From Acanthaster planci (taxonomy: Eukaryota; Echinodermata; Asteroidea; Valvatida; Acanthasteridae), in assembly GCF_001949145.1 (NCBI RefSeq), contig NW_019091563.1, positions 230,549 to 255,831 of the forward strand: a stretch of 25,283 nt of DNA, read 5' to 3'. The stretch's first letter is position 1. Every line of letters begins with the position of its first letter. The notes under the pieces are model-generated. The model saw only the letters and a list, made by a program, of their open reading frames with translations, did no database searches and was not told the origin of the DNA. Position numbers and translations under genes: made by a program. Positions 9,927-19,126 of this stretch are shown here, in pieces.

Positions 9927-11160
9927 TTTTTGGCTTCTTTTGCATTTTGCGAAAAAGGCATTGTTTTGTTCTTTTTTCTTAGCTTTTTGCAACTTTGAAA
10001 CAGGTTGAAAATTCTGAATAATGAATTTTTAATAGATGTCTGTTGCGAAGTTGATGTTGATCTTCACCCAATTAACATGGGTGTGAAATTGGGGTCGATG
10101 ACGTCATCATAGGGGAAGAAGTAATAAATTGTACGTTTATTATTGAAAATTTGGGAAAAAATCAACCGTAATAAATATAAGCGTGAATTGTTAATTAGAT
10201 GACAGCTAAAATATTGTGTTCGTCGCATGAAGTGCATAATTGGTGTACTGTTTTACACAGATGTACGCCGTCGAAAAAAAACCCTTACAATTTTAATTGC
10301 CAAATCGAAAATGCATTTGCATACTTTGCATTGGCTACTGTATGACCCCGTTGACGCACAAAATCTTCCCAGTCACATGAACAGCGCACAGTGGGTAGGG
10401 CATATACTAGGAACCTGGCAATTGCTCTTTCCACGATAAGTTTAATGTTTTGTATTGTATTTCGTATTGCACATGTGTGATTGGGTTGAAACCTTCAGGT
10501 AGTTCGGAAGGGAGGGTTTATAAACGATGAAATGACCTCATGTGATGACATCAACAGACGAGTCACGTGAAATTAAAGGTGCATACTTTAAAGTACTATG
10601 TCTCCTGAAGTACATGTCTGATTTGCTTGAAACTTGACAGGTATTTAAAACGGGAAGGGTTTCAGACGAAATTAACCTGATGTGATGATGATGTCATCAG
10701 ATGATTATATCACACGACAATCAAGGTCCCGTCTTCCAAGGCTATTTTTCATTAAGTGGATGTGTGATTGGGTTAAAAGCCTGCTGATATCTTAGAGGGG
10801 AAATGCTTTAGGCAAATATAGACCTCATGTGATGACGATGTCATCGGGAGACAAGTCACCTGACATTAACTCCTAAAGTGTACATGTATATCCAATTGGG
10901 TTCAAACCTTGCATATACCTTGAAAGGGAAGTGATTTAGACGAATGTTAACCTGATATGATGATGACGTTTTCAGGTGACAAGTCACATAAAATTAAAGG
11001 TGAACTCCTCAAAGCCCTATATCCCCTGGCATTGATATGATGCTCCATTGTAATTGGATAACAAGAAAGGGTCTCAATGTAGAAGATTATTAAACTCGTG
11101 GTGATGATGCCATCGGGAGAAAAGCCATGTGACATCAAAGGTGCACTGTTTAATTGAAAT
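9927..11160 (+). repeat. Repeat super-unit 4 (lacks type-B part)
   Basis: Starts TTTTTGGCTTCTTTTGC after the hairpin. It then jumps to the block homologous to 5880-6460 (here 10015-10500), so the type-B units and the middle block are missing. Five 147-bp units follow, with GTCAC-type words at 10562, 10709, 10855, 10983 and 11124. The unit is lost at about 11160 without a hairpin/CTAG end, so it is truncated. One CRE lies at 10099-10106. Confidence 0.75.
10500..11160 (+). repeat. Tandem array of about 147-bp units (array 4)
   Basis: Five copies with spacing 147, 146, 128 and 141 bp. They share GATGATG(A/T)xGTCATC, AAGTCACxTGACATT, CTATATCxCCTG and GATTGGGTT. The CREs are mostly decayed to ATGTCATC or ACGTTTTC, unlike arrays 1 and 5. 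Confidence 0.82.
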
Positions 11161-14100
11161 CAATACTTAATAAAAGAACAAGCTCTATGTTTGAAGTCAT
11201 CATAATTAATCTGGGTGTTATACACACCTTAGGACGAGATGATGTCAATATTCACGTATAATTTGATTTAAAAAAGAAAAATGGTCACTTCAAAAGAAAT
11301 AAGTCAACATAAGTTCGATCTGCAGGGATAACTCGAAGAAAACCTAAATCCCCCAAAGCAATCTAAGAAAAACAAGCAAATCTACATCATTGCATGATCT
11401 GCCTCCGTGTTATTATATTATGGGCCGGTTTTGGGTTATTACATTATTGGCCGATTGTTACATTATAGGCCGTAACAACTTCTCCGTCAAACTCTGGTCA
11501 GCAAAACGGTTGGTTTGGTTTCAGTAACCCGTACCTCCCACACTAGTCCGGCAGCCAGAGCTGAGGGGTGAATCGTGTTTTGTTAGATGTATGATTTTTT
11601 TTGGATATTCTGGATAAGGAGGTCAAACTTTTGAAAAATTTGATTGATGACACCTTGTTTTTATCGATAGTTTATAATACATACTGGTTGAACACTTAAA
11701 AACAAATAAAAGACAAACAGAGTCTCAATAAAACTGATGTCCCACATTTACATGATACAATAATGGGGTTACTGGGTTTTGGGGGGGGAGGCAGGGCAAA
11801 TATTTATTTCAAGTTAAAGTAAATACATTGTATATTGACTTCAAGTAAAACGAGAATTAAATTATTTCACTGAGAATAGAAGCAAGGTTCTTTTTTCAAG
11901 TTTTTCAAAAGTCAAAGGCTTACGGTAATACGTAGGCCTAAAAGGCCTTTAGAAGCTAAAGAGTAAGGAAAGTTTAACTGAAAAGTTGTCCCATCTGGAT
12001 ATATAGGTTTGTCACAATGACTTTTGGACAAGCAATTTACAACTACTGATCACTTCAAGTATGAACATGGTGAGGTCTTGTCCAGCATGGGCTGTCAACT
12101 GTTCAGCTTCACTCGAACCTTTCCTCTTGTGTATCAAGATCCGATGGTTTCATATCCAGAGATGGCAGGGAGCTTTTGCTTTAGATAGTCGACCTTGTTC
12201 TTAATTAAGCATGGTATTGCCCCTGTGAAATTTGGGGAAGTCTCTTTAGGTGAGTGCATGAAAAGGTAAACCCCTTTGCATCACCTTATGGATTACGATG
12301 ACTCCATGTGCCACCACTTTAAGGGCAATAGAGACTTCTGAGCTTTTATCTATTTGACAATTCTGGAGTTCTAGACCCCTGGTATGGCTGGTAATATTTT
12401 CTTTTGTATACCAGTGCGCTATATTCAACTGATTTGGCCATATCATGTTTACTAATGCAAATGTTTCCCATTGTCTGCACCAAAGTTGTCAAAACAGCTA
12501 GTACTATACCACCACCACCACCCAAAAAATCCTTTAAGTGAAGGTTTGTTTTGTTTGTTGTTGCAATACAAGCCAATTTTCTGACCTGCAAATGTTCCTA
12601 ATAAGAAGGCCTAAGGGTGACGCCAACATTGTGCATATTAACAAATGCTAACAAAATTGGGAAAAAATGTCCTAGATTTATGTCTTCCTGGAATTTCTGC
12701 AACTGAACAATGAGATATGATGAAAAACTTGAGGCAGGGTGTGACATTATTTTCTGCACTGCATAATGAATAAAAATACCACTATCACACTTCCCAGTGG
12801 GAATAAACAACAAAACTTGACAAAGCGCAACAACAAGGCCGAAACAGACGTTAAGTTATTACACTACTTAAAATCGCTCGAAAATACACGTACTTTCAGC
12901 ATGCTGAACAAATTCAACTAGAAACGACCTATGCCGGCGATAACGTACTTAGTCAGTCTTAGCTGTAACGTATAAACTTATTACTGGATTACTCAGCCGT
13001 AAAAAGGCCAGAGAAAATGGTATCAATTCAACTTTGTTTGCAAAATACAGCACCCAAAATTACAGTCCCAAGCCTGCCAATGATATCTAGTGCTTATCGA
13101 ATCACTCGTGTTACATTTGTTGTTGTTCCTTGTACAGAGCGGGATTTTACGGTATTCGTAAAGGCTTAAGAAGAACCTTACATTTGGCTCTCCGTTTAAC
13201 ATTTTTTTCTGTGTACGTCTGCTTGTGTAATAACAAAGGACAAGCACTGGGCCCTATTTTATATATTGCGGTATAGGCCTATATCTGTATCATTTTATAT
13301 ATTAAATGGCAGTATTGGCTGCTTATAATGAATGCAGAAAGACCAAAAATATGGAATGTAGACTTTTTGTACAGTTTTTATCTTGACTTCATTTTTCTTC
13401 AATGCGTTTTGCCCGTTGCACGCTGCCCTGTTCACGTGACGTTTTAGCGCGTCCAGGCACAACTGGAAAATTCTCTGCACAAGCAATGGCTTGCGGGCAC
13501 TCGCTTCCCATCTTTTTTTTATCCTTCTGATATCTATATTTGTACTTGCGTGTTGCATTTAGAATTCATAATTTGAAATTCAATGTTTCTGATTTTGAAT
13601 GTTCTACAAGTACACACACGGATTCAAAATGTCTGCGCCTGGGACGTTATCAATTTTTCTCCGCGCGGAGAATGAGCACTTAGTGCTCTAATTTCTATGT
13701 ATATCTAGGCGGTTTTTTTTTCGGGGTGTGCGCATCACGTCATGCATTCCATGTAAACGCACGTATTGGTGTATGGCGTCTTTGCGCAGGGCAGTGTAAG
13801 GAAACGTAAACTACGGTTAGAATAATGGACTACTTGAAGTCTCACCGAAGGACGGACTGCAGTTTCCATGTAAAAACACGTCCTCTCTCGTTCCCGCTCG
13901 TTGGGGTACTGTCAGCTGCGATGGATGGTTTTTCTGTGGGAAAGCAAAGCCATTAGCTGCAACGCGTTTTATTTGCACATCAGTAAACCACCTTTAAATG
14001 AGTCCAAAAGAATGCCAAAAGTGCAAATCATAAACATTTAGGGATGGCACCCACACTACGTCAAACAAAACCACATCGTAATCACGTTGGTTAATACACA

Positions 14101-14880
14101 CAACCATGCTTAATCTCATCACCGGACCATTGTTTATCAATATCATATCGTGCTTCCAGCCTATGAAATTATTTTATTTCATTAAAAAGTTTATTTACTC
14201 TTGTTACCTTCAATTGCTCCTTCCATTTCAAATCTTGCATGGGGCATATTAAAGTTGCTGAATTGGTCAGAGTCAAATTGGAATTGGCGAGGGGTTGACT
14301 CGATTCCAAGTCGATCACGCCCCACTGCTTAATAGGACTTGAAATACGAAGCAACCCACAGTCACACTACTACTCCAGTTTAATGCCAGTCACCAAGTTA
14401 AGAAGTATCCTTCTATTTCATGAGCCAAAGCCACACATGCAGCCGCTTTTATTCCCCTGTAGATAAAAATTCAACGGTACCGCCAAGCCACTCTGAAGAC
14501 TAACATGTAAATGTTATGTGGCAGTAAATAAAGATGTGGGCTCTTCCAGTTGTCAACAAACATTTTGATAGAACTGTAAAACTAAAAGGTGTTGATGCTT
14601 GTAGGATAATGTACTGAATAATAAACAATTAGGGCTCAGCTGGTACTCATGGTGGTGGTGGAGTGGCGCGTAGATGAAGCGGTTTGGGCAAAGTGGTAAA
14701 TGGGCAGGTGACTAACATCCGATGCAGGAATCGAGATCTTCTCCATTACACTTCGCAGTAGCATTGGGAGAGGGGTTTGATATCTTTGGGTTTATATATA
14801 ATTCGTTGTTGAAGCTTCTTTCCAAATTAGTAAAAAAATCCAATTTCAATCGGTAACAGTCGGTGTGACTTTACTTTAAC
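11161..14880. other. Intronic sequence without recognised genes
   Basis: Low to moderate GC, stops throughout. A short triplicated motif lies at about 11408-11475 (TTATATTATGGGCCGG, TTACATTATTGGCCG, TTACATTATAGGCCG). A run of 8 G lies at 11781-11788 and a CACCAC run at 12511-12522. An inverted repeat GAGCAC-TTA-GTGCTC lies at 13673-13687. Paired words CCATGTAAACGCACGT and CCATGTAAAAACACGT lie at about 13750 and 13867. Open frames at 12246-12813, 13023-13558 and 14169-14354 show no domain and are not called genes. Confidence 0.5.
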
Positions 14881-14912
14881 TGTTCATGCTGACATGGACA
14901 TTAATTCCACAG

Positions 14913-15070
14913 CACTTCGCCGCAGTTCTGACAAAACCTATATCTTGAACGGTGGTCGGAGGCGCCGAGGTTTGCCGGAGTTTGTGGCTGCTGGTGCGCT
15001 GTTCGAGTACAACAAGAATAGTGATCATCTCAGATCCAAGGGGCCGCTCCGAAGGGATTTGGATTTTCTG
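14913..15070 (+). CDS. ADAMTS/ADAMTS-like exon: main part of spacer domain
   Basis: A 158-nt exon from acceptor TTAATTCCACAG to donor GTAAGA. Joined to the exon ending at 2833 it gives FLALRRSSDKTYILNGGRRR and continues with PEFVAAGALFEYNKN, then LRSKGPLRRDLDFL. This matches the ADAM-TS spacer 1 family, in which FLALR...YxLNG is followed by a Gly/aromatic strand (AGTxFxYxR) and a GPTxExL-type motif. Phase is 1 at the start and 0 at the end. The reading frame continues past the donor for only nine codons (to 15100), so a splice is more likely than a natural C-terminus, since the spacer normally runs on to an ENPGIxYxY-like strand. The basic GGRRRRG turn is unusual. The next exon was not found in the window. 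Confidence 0.85.
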
Positions 15071-15489
15071 GTAAGAAATTTTAATCTTGATCACTGTTAA
15101 TAGGGTGAGATTATAGGCACACAGTTACAACGCTGGTAACTTACCAAAACTGGCTGCCTCTATGAAAAAAAATTGCCAGCCTTTCAGCGTACAAAAATCC
15201 AAAAACCGCAAAGTTTTCAAAAGCTGTCGAATTCCTCTTCGAATTTTCAATGCATGTATTGGAAAAGCTTCAAACCAGCTTATATAAGCAGCTTAGGACA
15301 TGTACTTGTCATCATGAACATGAGACATGATGCTATAGCATTGACAGGCGCAACGAAATAAAGAAGAGAATGGCGTACAGGACATTGGTGCCTAAAGGCC
15401 ATTAGGGAGCTTAAACCGGCCTTGTTTTTAGGGAGAAACTGTCATAATAAATACAGACTTTGTGCAACCACTGGGAAAGATCAATTGTC
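15071..15489 (+). other. Start of next intron, nothing recognised
   Basis: Follows donor GTAAGA. No exon, RNA gene or repeat recognised. It includes the ordinary AT-rich open frame 15173-15361, which has no domain. Confidence 0.5.
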
Positions 15490-16689
15490 ATTTTCGCAAT
15501 TTTGCTAAAAGTATTCTTTTCTTTCTGTTTTTGGCTTTTTGGTAATTTTGCTCATTTAGTTTATGCACGTTTCTTCCACTCTCAACTTTGTACCTAAGCA
15601 ACTTTGGATTTTCACTAAACATATACGAAAGAAGGACTCTTATGCCTAAATGGTTCTTGCACAACGACGTCATGATGACGTCATCAACTTATTTATTATT
15701 GACGTTTCAATATTTAATTCTTTCCATTGACTTTCTAGTTTTTCAACAATATCGAAATATAATCAAAGTTACACCAACGAAAGAACAAAAATAAATATAC
15801 TAAAATAATTATGTCGCGATGACGTTATCAAGTGATTTGTTATTATTTTTTCAATATTTAAAGATCCATACAAAATCCATACAAAATCAACCGGTAAGTG
15901 GCAGAGTGAAATTTGGTCTTCAATTCATCTTGTGTGGGTCAAATCATGTGACCCTTCCTTCCGGTCGAAACCGGAAGTGGGCTTATTGTTTACAAGTGGT
16001 AATGGGTATCCATTTGCTTTCAACGGTGTTTGTCGATGGGGCATAGTTGTTTTTTCAAAATATCTACTGATGACGTCACGTAATTGTCAAGTGCCCTCAA
16101 TTCTGAAGAATGAATATTTAATACATGTCTCTGATGAAATTTGTTGGAATCAGCTGAGAATTGATGTGGTTGATGATCTTTACCCACTTGACACATGTGT
16201 GAAATTTGGGGCCGATAACTGCATCAGACCGGAAATTATAATAAAAAGTCCTTTTATTCTTCAAAACTCGGTAAAAAATCAACTGTAACAGATTTAAGCA
16301 CAAATTGTTCATTAGGTGATAGCTATAACATTGAAGTCAACTGCATAAGTGGTGTACGTATCACACAGATGAAGTACCGACGACAAAAAAGCCCTTACAT
16401 TATTTGCAAACTCGAACTTTCCGTTCGAATAATGTGCATTGGCTACTGTGTGCGCGGACGCGTAATACCTGCCTGTAACATAGGCATCAGGCAGTGCGTA
16501 AGGCATATACTCAGGAGTTGCCAAATTCCCGAGCTCAGGTGTTGAGAGCAGATCGCATTATATGGACCGCCAAAAGGGACTTTTTTTTAAAAATCTCTAA
16601 TCTGCGCTCTTTCCGCGATTACAATAATGTTTCGTATTGTTTTTTGCATTGTACATGTCTCATTGGGTTAAAACCTTGCAGATAGTTCG

Positions 16690-17440
16690 GAAAGGAAGAT
16701 TTATGAATGGGGATTGGCCATTTGATGCCAATTTCATTAGCAGACGAGTAACGTGACATTAGAGGTGCATTCTTTAAACTACTTTATCTCCTGAAGTGTA
16801 TGTCCTTTGGGTTGAAGTTTGGCATGTACGTAGAAAAGGAAGTGTTTTAGAGAAAAACTGACGTCACGTGATGATGAGATCATGAGAAAGATGATCATGT
16901 CATGTGACAATAAAGGTGCACTCTTCCAAGCATTATTTCTCTTGAATGCATGTCTGATTAGGTTGAAACCTTGCTTATATCTTGGAAAGGTGGTGCTTGG
17001 GTTAAATATTGATATGATGTGATGATGACGTCATCATCAAATTACAAGCCACGTGACATCAAAAGTGCACTTCATAAATCTCAATATCCACTGGGGTCCA
17101 AATAGGTTCAAACTTTGCAGTTATCTTGAAAGGGAAGTGATTAAGGTGGCTATTGACCTCAGGTGATGATGATGTCATCAGATGACAAGTCACGCGACAT
17201 TAAAGGTGCATTATTTAAAGTCCTATATATCTCCGGAAATACATATCCAATCGAGTTGAAATTTTGCAGATAAGAAGAAAAGGAAGTGTTCTACACGAAT
17301 ATTTACCAGATGAGAGAGTGACGTTATCAGATGAGGAGTCAAATTACATTGTACATGAACTCTGTAAATCATGCTATTTCCAGACGTGTATGCCTGATTC
17401 GGTTGATACCTTGGACCCGAATGGTTGTGATGAAATAATT
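16690..17440 (+). repeat. Tandem array of about 147-bp units (array 5)
   Basis: Five units; the GTCACGTGAC-equivalent word starts at 16748, 16899, 17048, 17189 and 17338 (spacing 151, 149, 141, 149). The third unit carries the 20-bp perfect palindrome TGATGATGACGTCATCATCA at 17020-17039. Confidence 0.85.
17020..17039. promoter_or_regulatory. Extended CRE palindrome (predicted CREB/ATF-type site)
   Basis: TGATGATGACGTCATCATCA is a perfect 20-bp palindrome centred on TGACGTCA, the full consensus cAMP response element. About 9 bp after it an ACAAGCCACGTGACAT segment supplies CACGTG. That such sites are bound is inference. Confidence 0.5.
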
Positions 17441-17537
17441 ATGCTGTCCGGTTTGTGAAGTAGATTGGTTGTTCAAATTAGCAAACTACTGCGAAAAGGC
17501 CCCCTGTTTTGTTGGCAAACTGACAGATGAGCTCTAG

Positions 17538-17727
17538 TTTTGGATTCTTCCTCTTCTTCTTCAGCTCAAAAATCCCTTTGTTTGTGCACGTTTATTGTTT
17601 TCACGACTTTAGTGCTTTTGCAACTTTGGATCTTCATCAGACTTGTACCAATGAAGGGCCGTTATCCACAGATGGTTTTACAACAATGACGTCATGGTGA
17701 CGTCATCAAGTGACTTATTATTCATGT
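17538..17727 (+). repeat. Repeat super-unit 6 (truncated after first type-B unit)
   Basis: Begins TTTTGGATTCTTCCTCTTC right after CTAG. It has one type-B unit (TGCACGTTTATT, GCAACTTTGGATCTTCATC, paired CRE at 17687-17705, AAGTGACTTATTATTCATG) and then stops abruptly at about 17727, where unrelated sequence leads to the gag relic. Confidence 0.78.
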
Positions 17728-17828
17728 AGGGAGATCAGTAATGAGTAATTCATTAGGTCTGTACTTTCTTGCGAACGGATTCGCTGTTAAACCTGTCATG
17801 CGGACTTGCAAAATGTAGGGGCCCCCAA

Positions 17829-18215
17829 AGAGGTCGGGTGACCCGACACCAGATGGGTGGCTTCGTGATCTGGAAACATATGTGCGCCTGGTTGGCCTCT
17901 CCGAGGAGGAAAAGGTATATGCAGCCCCCCTGACTTTTTGGGTGGAATCGCAATAAAAGAGGTTCTTTATAGCCCACTGGAGGAACGAAGGACGCTCCCT
18001 AAATTAGTGGCTTTGTTGTGCCGGAGAGTCTGTTCAGTCTCTCACTGGTGCTCTGCACGGTAGAACCCAGTTGGCAGGGGAAAGTCTGACTGATTTCAGT
18101 CATGCTCTTTGCGTTTGTATGGCCGCATGGAAGCCACTGCTGTTGGTGAGCCCGATCGAAATGCACTAGCGCGATTGCGCAACAGCGCTACTGAAACAAC
18201 GTTACGCCGCGTAAG
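17829..18215 (+). pseudogene. Retrotransposon gag-like relic (Ty3/Gypsy-type)
   Basis: Translating in shifting plus-strand frames gives GDPTPDGWLRDLETYVRLVG, then LSEEEKVYAA, then IKEVLYSPLEERRTLPKLVA, then GRTQLAGESLTDFSHALC. This is the pattern of the Gag capsid region of metazoan Ty3/Gypsy elements (W...LE.YF, then RPxEER.TPxxLV.LLR, then RxQxxGESLxDFSHAL). At least two frameshifts (near 17940 and 18045) and stops show it is dead. No protease, RT or LTR was seen beside it, so only a fragment was left. The minus-strand frame 17753-17977 is a shadow. Confidence 0.65.
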
Positions 18216-18664
18216 CTAACCTTTGATCACGAAGAGCTGTTTTTCTTTGCACGACGGGGAAATGCCCATAGGACTGTTTGTAGTATTGTAAATGGTGTTT
18301 CAAGACCAAATTTTCCTCCTATACCCTCCTGACTAAAAAATTGACATCTCTAAAAAATAAAAGTGAAACACTCACCCTCTACCTCCTATACCTACCCAAC
18401 CCACCCTAAAACGCACCCACAACTCGCACAACTCACAGCACCTTGGGACAACCCACCCCCTAAAACGCACGCACAACTCGCAGTACCTTGGGACAACTCA
18501 CAACTCACACCCCATAAATAACAACTCGCTGTCTTATGCCCACAGTGTTTGCTTGTGATAAAGATAACGCGGTAAGTTTTACCTCATTAATATTTAAAGA
18601 ACTTTCGATTATTAATATTATCACTTGAATCAAATGTTACATTAATAATACAGTTTATTATTAA
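18216..18664. other. Non-coding, with a 54-bp duplicated block
   Basis: C/A-rich sequence at about 18374-18520 carries two copies of a block with CCTAAAACGCAC (18405 and 18459), CACAACTCGCA and ACCTTGGGACAAC, period 54 bp. The part 18560-18664 is AT-rich with several AATATTAAT-like words. No gene seen. Confidence 0.6.
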
Positions 18665-18937
18665 ATAAATATTTCAACAACTAAATGTTGTCAACAACGC
18701 AAAAGAGAAAAACCCCTCAGTGAATTCAAACTTAAAGTAAAGAGCGGGGAATACATCACGTATTGCTATCCGTGTAGAGCAAAACGTTGCAAATGTCTTA
18801 ATTGTAAACATGGCATTGATAAATACAAATGTCCGAAGTGTCGTTCCGTTTTCCCGCACGAGAAAACAAAGCAGAGATGTCCAGATTGCCACGATGCCCT
18901 TTTTTGTCCAATTGTTATTTTTGTAGACCTAAAGTGA
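18665..18937 (+). CDS. Cysteine-rich zinc-ribbon-like ORF fragment beside PolB relic
   Basis: An open frame of 90 codons with no ATG, between stops at 18662 and 18935. It holds four CxxC pairs in order: CYPC, CLNC (within CKCLNCKHGIDKYKCPKC), CPKC and CPDC, plus further Cys near both ends. The spacing suggests two or more zinc ribbons. The part EFKLKVKSGEYITYCYPCR followed by C..C.HGI.K..C..C resembles Cys-rich repeats seen in large DNA viruses and some mobile elements, but that is only an impression. It lies about 190 bp upstream of the Polinton-type polymerase relic on the same strand and may be its N-terminal region or a neighbouring element gene. Unlike the polymerase it has no internal stop. 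Function unknown. Confidence 0.5.
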   Translation: MNISTTKCCQQRKREKPLSEFKLKVKSGEYITYCYPCRAKRCKCLNCKHGIDKYKCPKCRSVFPHEKTKQRCPDCHDALFCPIVIFVDLK

Positions 18938-19126
18938 TATTACTTTAAATAAATAACTTTAGCAAATGAAGTTATAAAAACGATGGTAAACAAGAAATAT
19001 ATATTGCAACTGATTGTCACGAATCAAAATTGTAAAGTCCTAAACGTTATATATGGACCTTTTTGATTCAAATAATCTCGTTAGAGAAGAACCTGTAACG
19101 TAATGAGAAGTGGTTTTTGGTATTGA

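Larger units (their letters stand above)
2834..14912 (+). other. Large intron (12,079 bp) within spacer domain
   Basis: Runs from donor GTAAGC at 2834 to acceptor TTAATTCCACAG ending at 14912. The flanking exons agree in phase (1) and give a continuous spacer motif across the junction. The intron is filled with the CRE/E-box repeat super-units (about 3.6-11.2 kb), an antisense gene relic (8139-9540) and about 3.7 kb of otherwise unrecognised sequence. This is an inferred intron; no transcript evidence is available from sequence alone. Confidence 0.78.
15490..17537 (+). repeat. Repeat super-unit 5 (most complete copy)
   Basis: About 2.05 kb. Order: a T-rich start; type-B unit with paired CRE at 15665-15683; second type-B-like unit (15722-15860); middle block (15890-16080) with GTGTGGGTCAAATCATGTGA and a CRE at 16071-16078; block homologous to 5880-6120 (16110-16355); block homologous to 6125-6460 (16365-16690); five 147-bp units; and a terminal hairpin with CTAG at 17534-17537. 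The ORF at 15819-16288 and others are frames through the repeat and have no recognisable domains. Confidence 0.8.

Noticed and set aside
12246-12813. Minus-strand ORFs at 12246-12813
   Set aside because: No recognisable domain; frames are short and interrupted. A faint resemblance to the relic at 8139-9540 was not strong enough.
13673-13687. GAGCAC-TTA-GTGCTC inverted repeat as terminator or operator
   Set aside because: Short chance palindrome in a eukaryotic intron, no supporting context.
14640-14745. Possible tRNA-derived SINE promoter (box A/B-like words)
   Set aside because: Box B match (GGAATCGAGAT) is weak, no cloverleaf folds by eye and no other copy is seen.
3640-17727. Regular repeats as a CRISPR array
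   Set aside because: Units are about 147-170 bp diverged tandem copies in animal DNA, without short direct repeats and unique spacers.
18547-18581. Exon-like stretch between CCCACAG and GTAAGT
   Set aside because: Only 26 bases, no matching phase or spacer-domain continuation for the ADAMTS-type gene.
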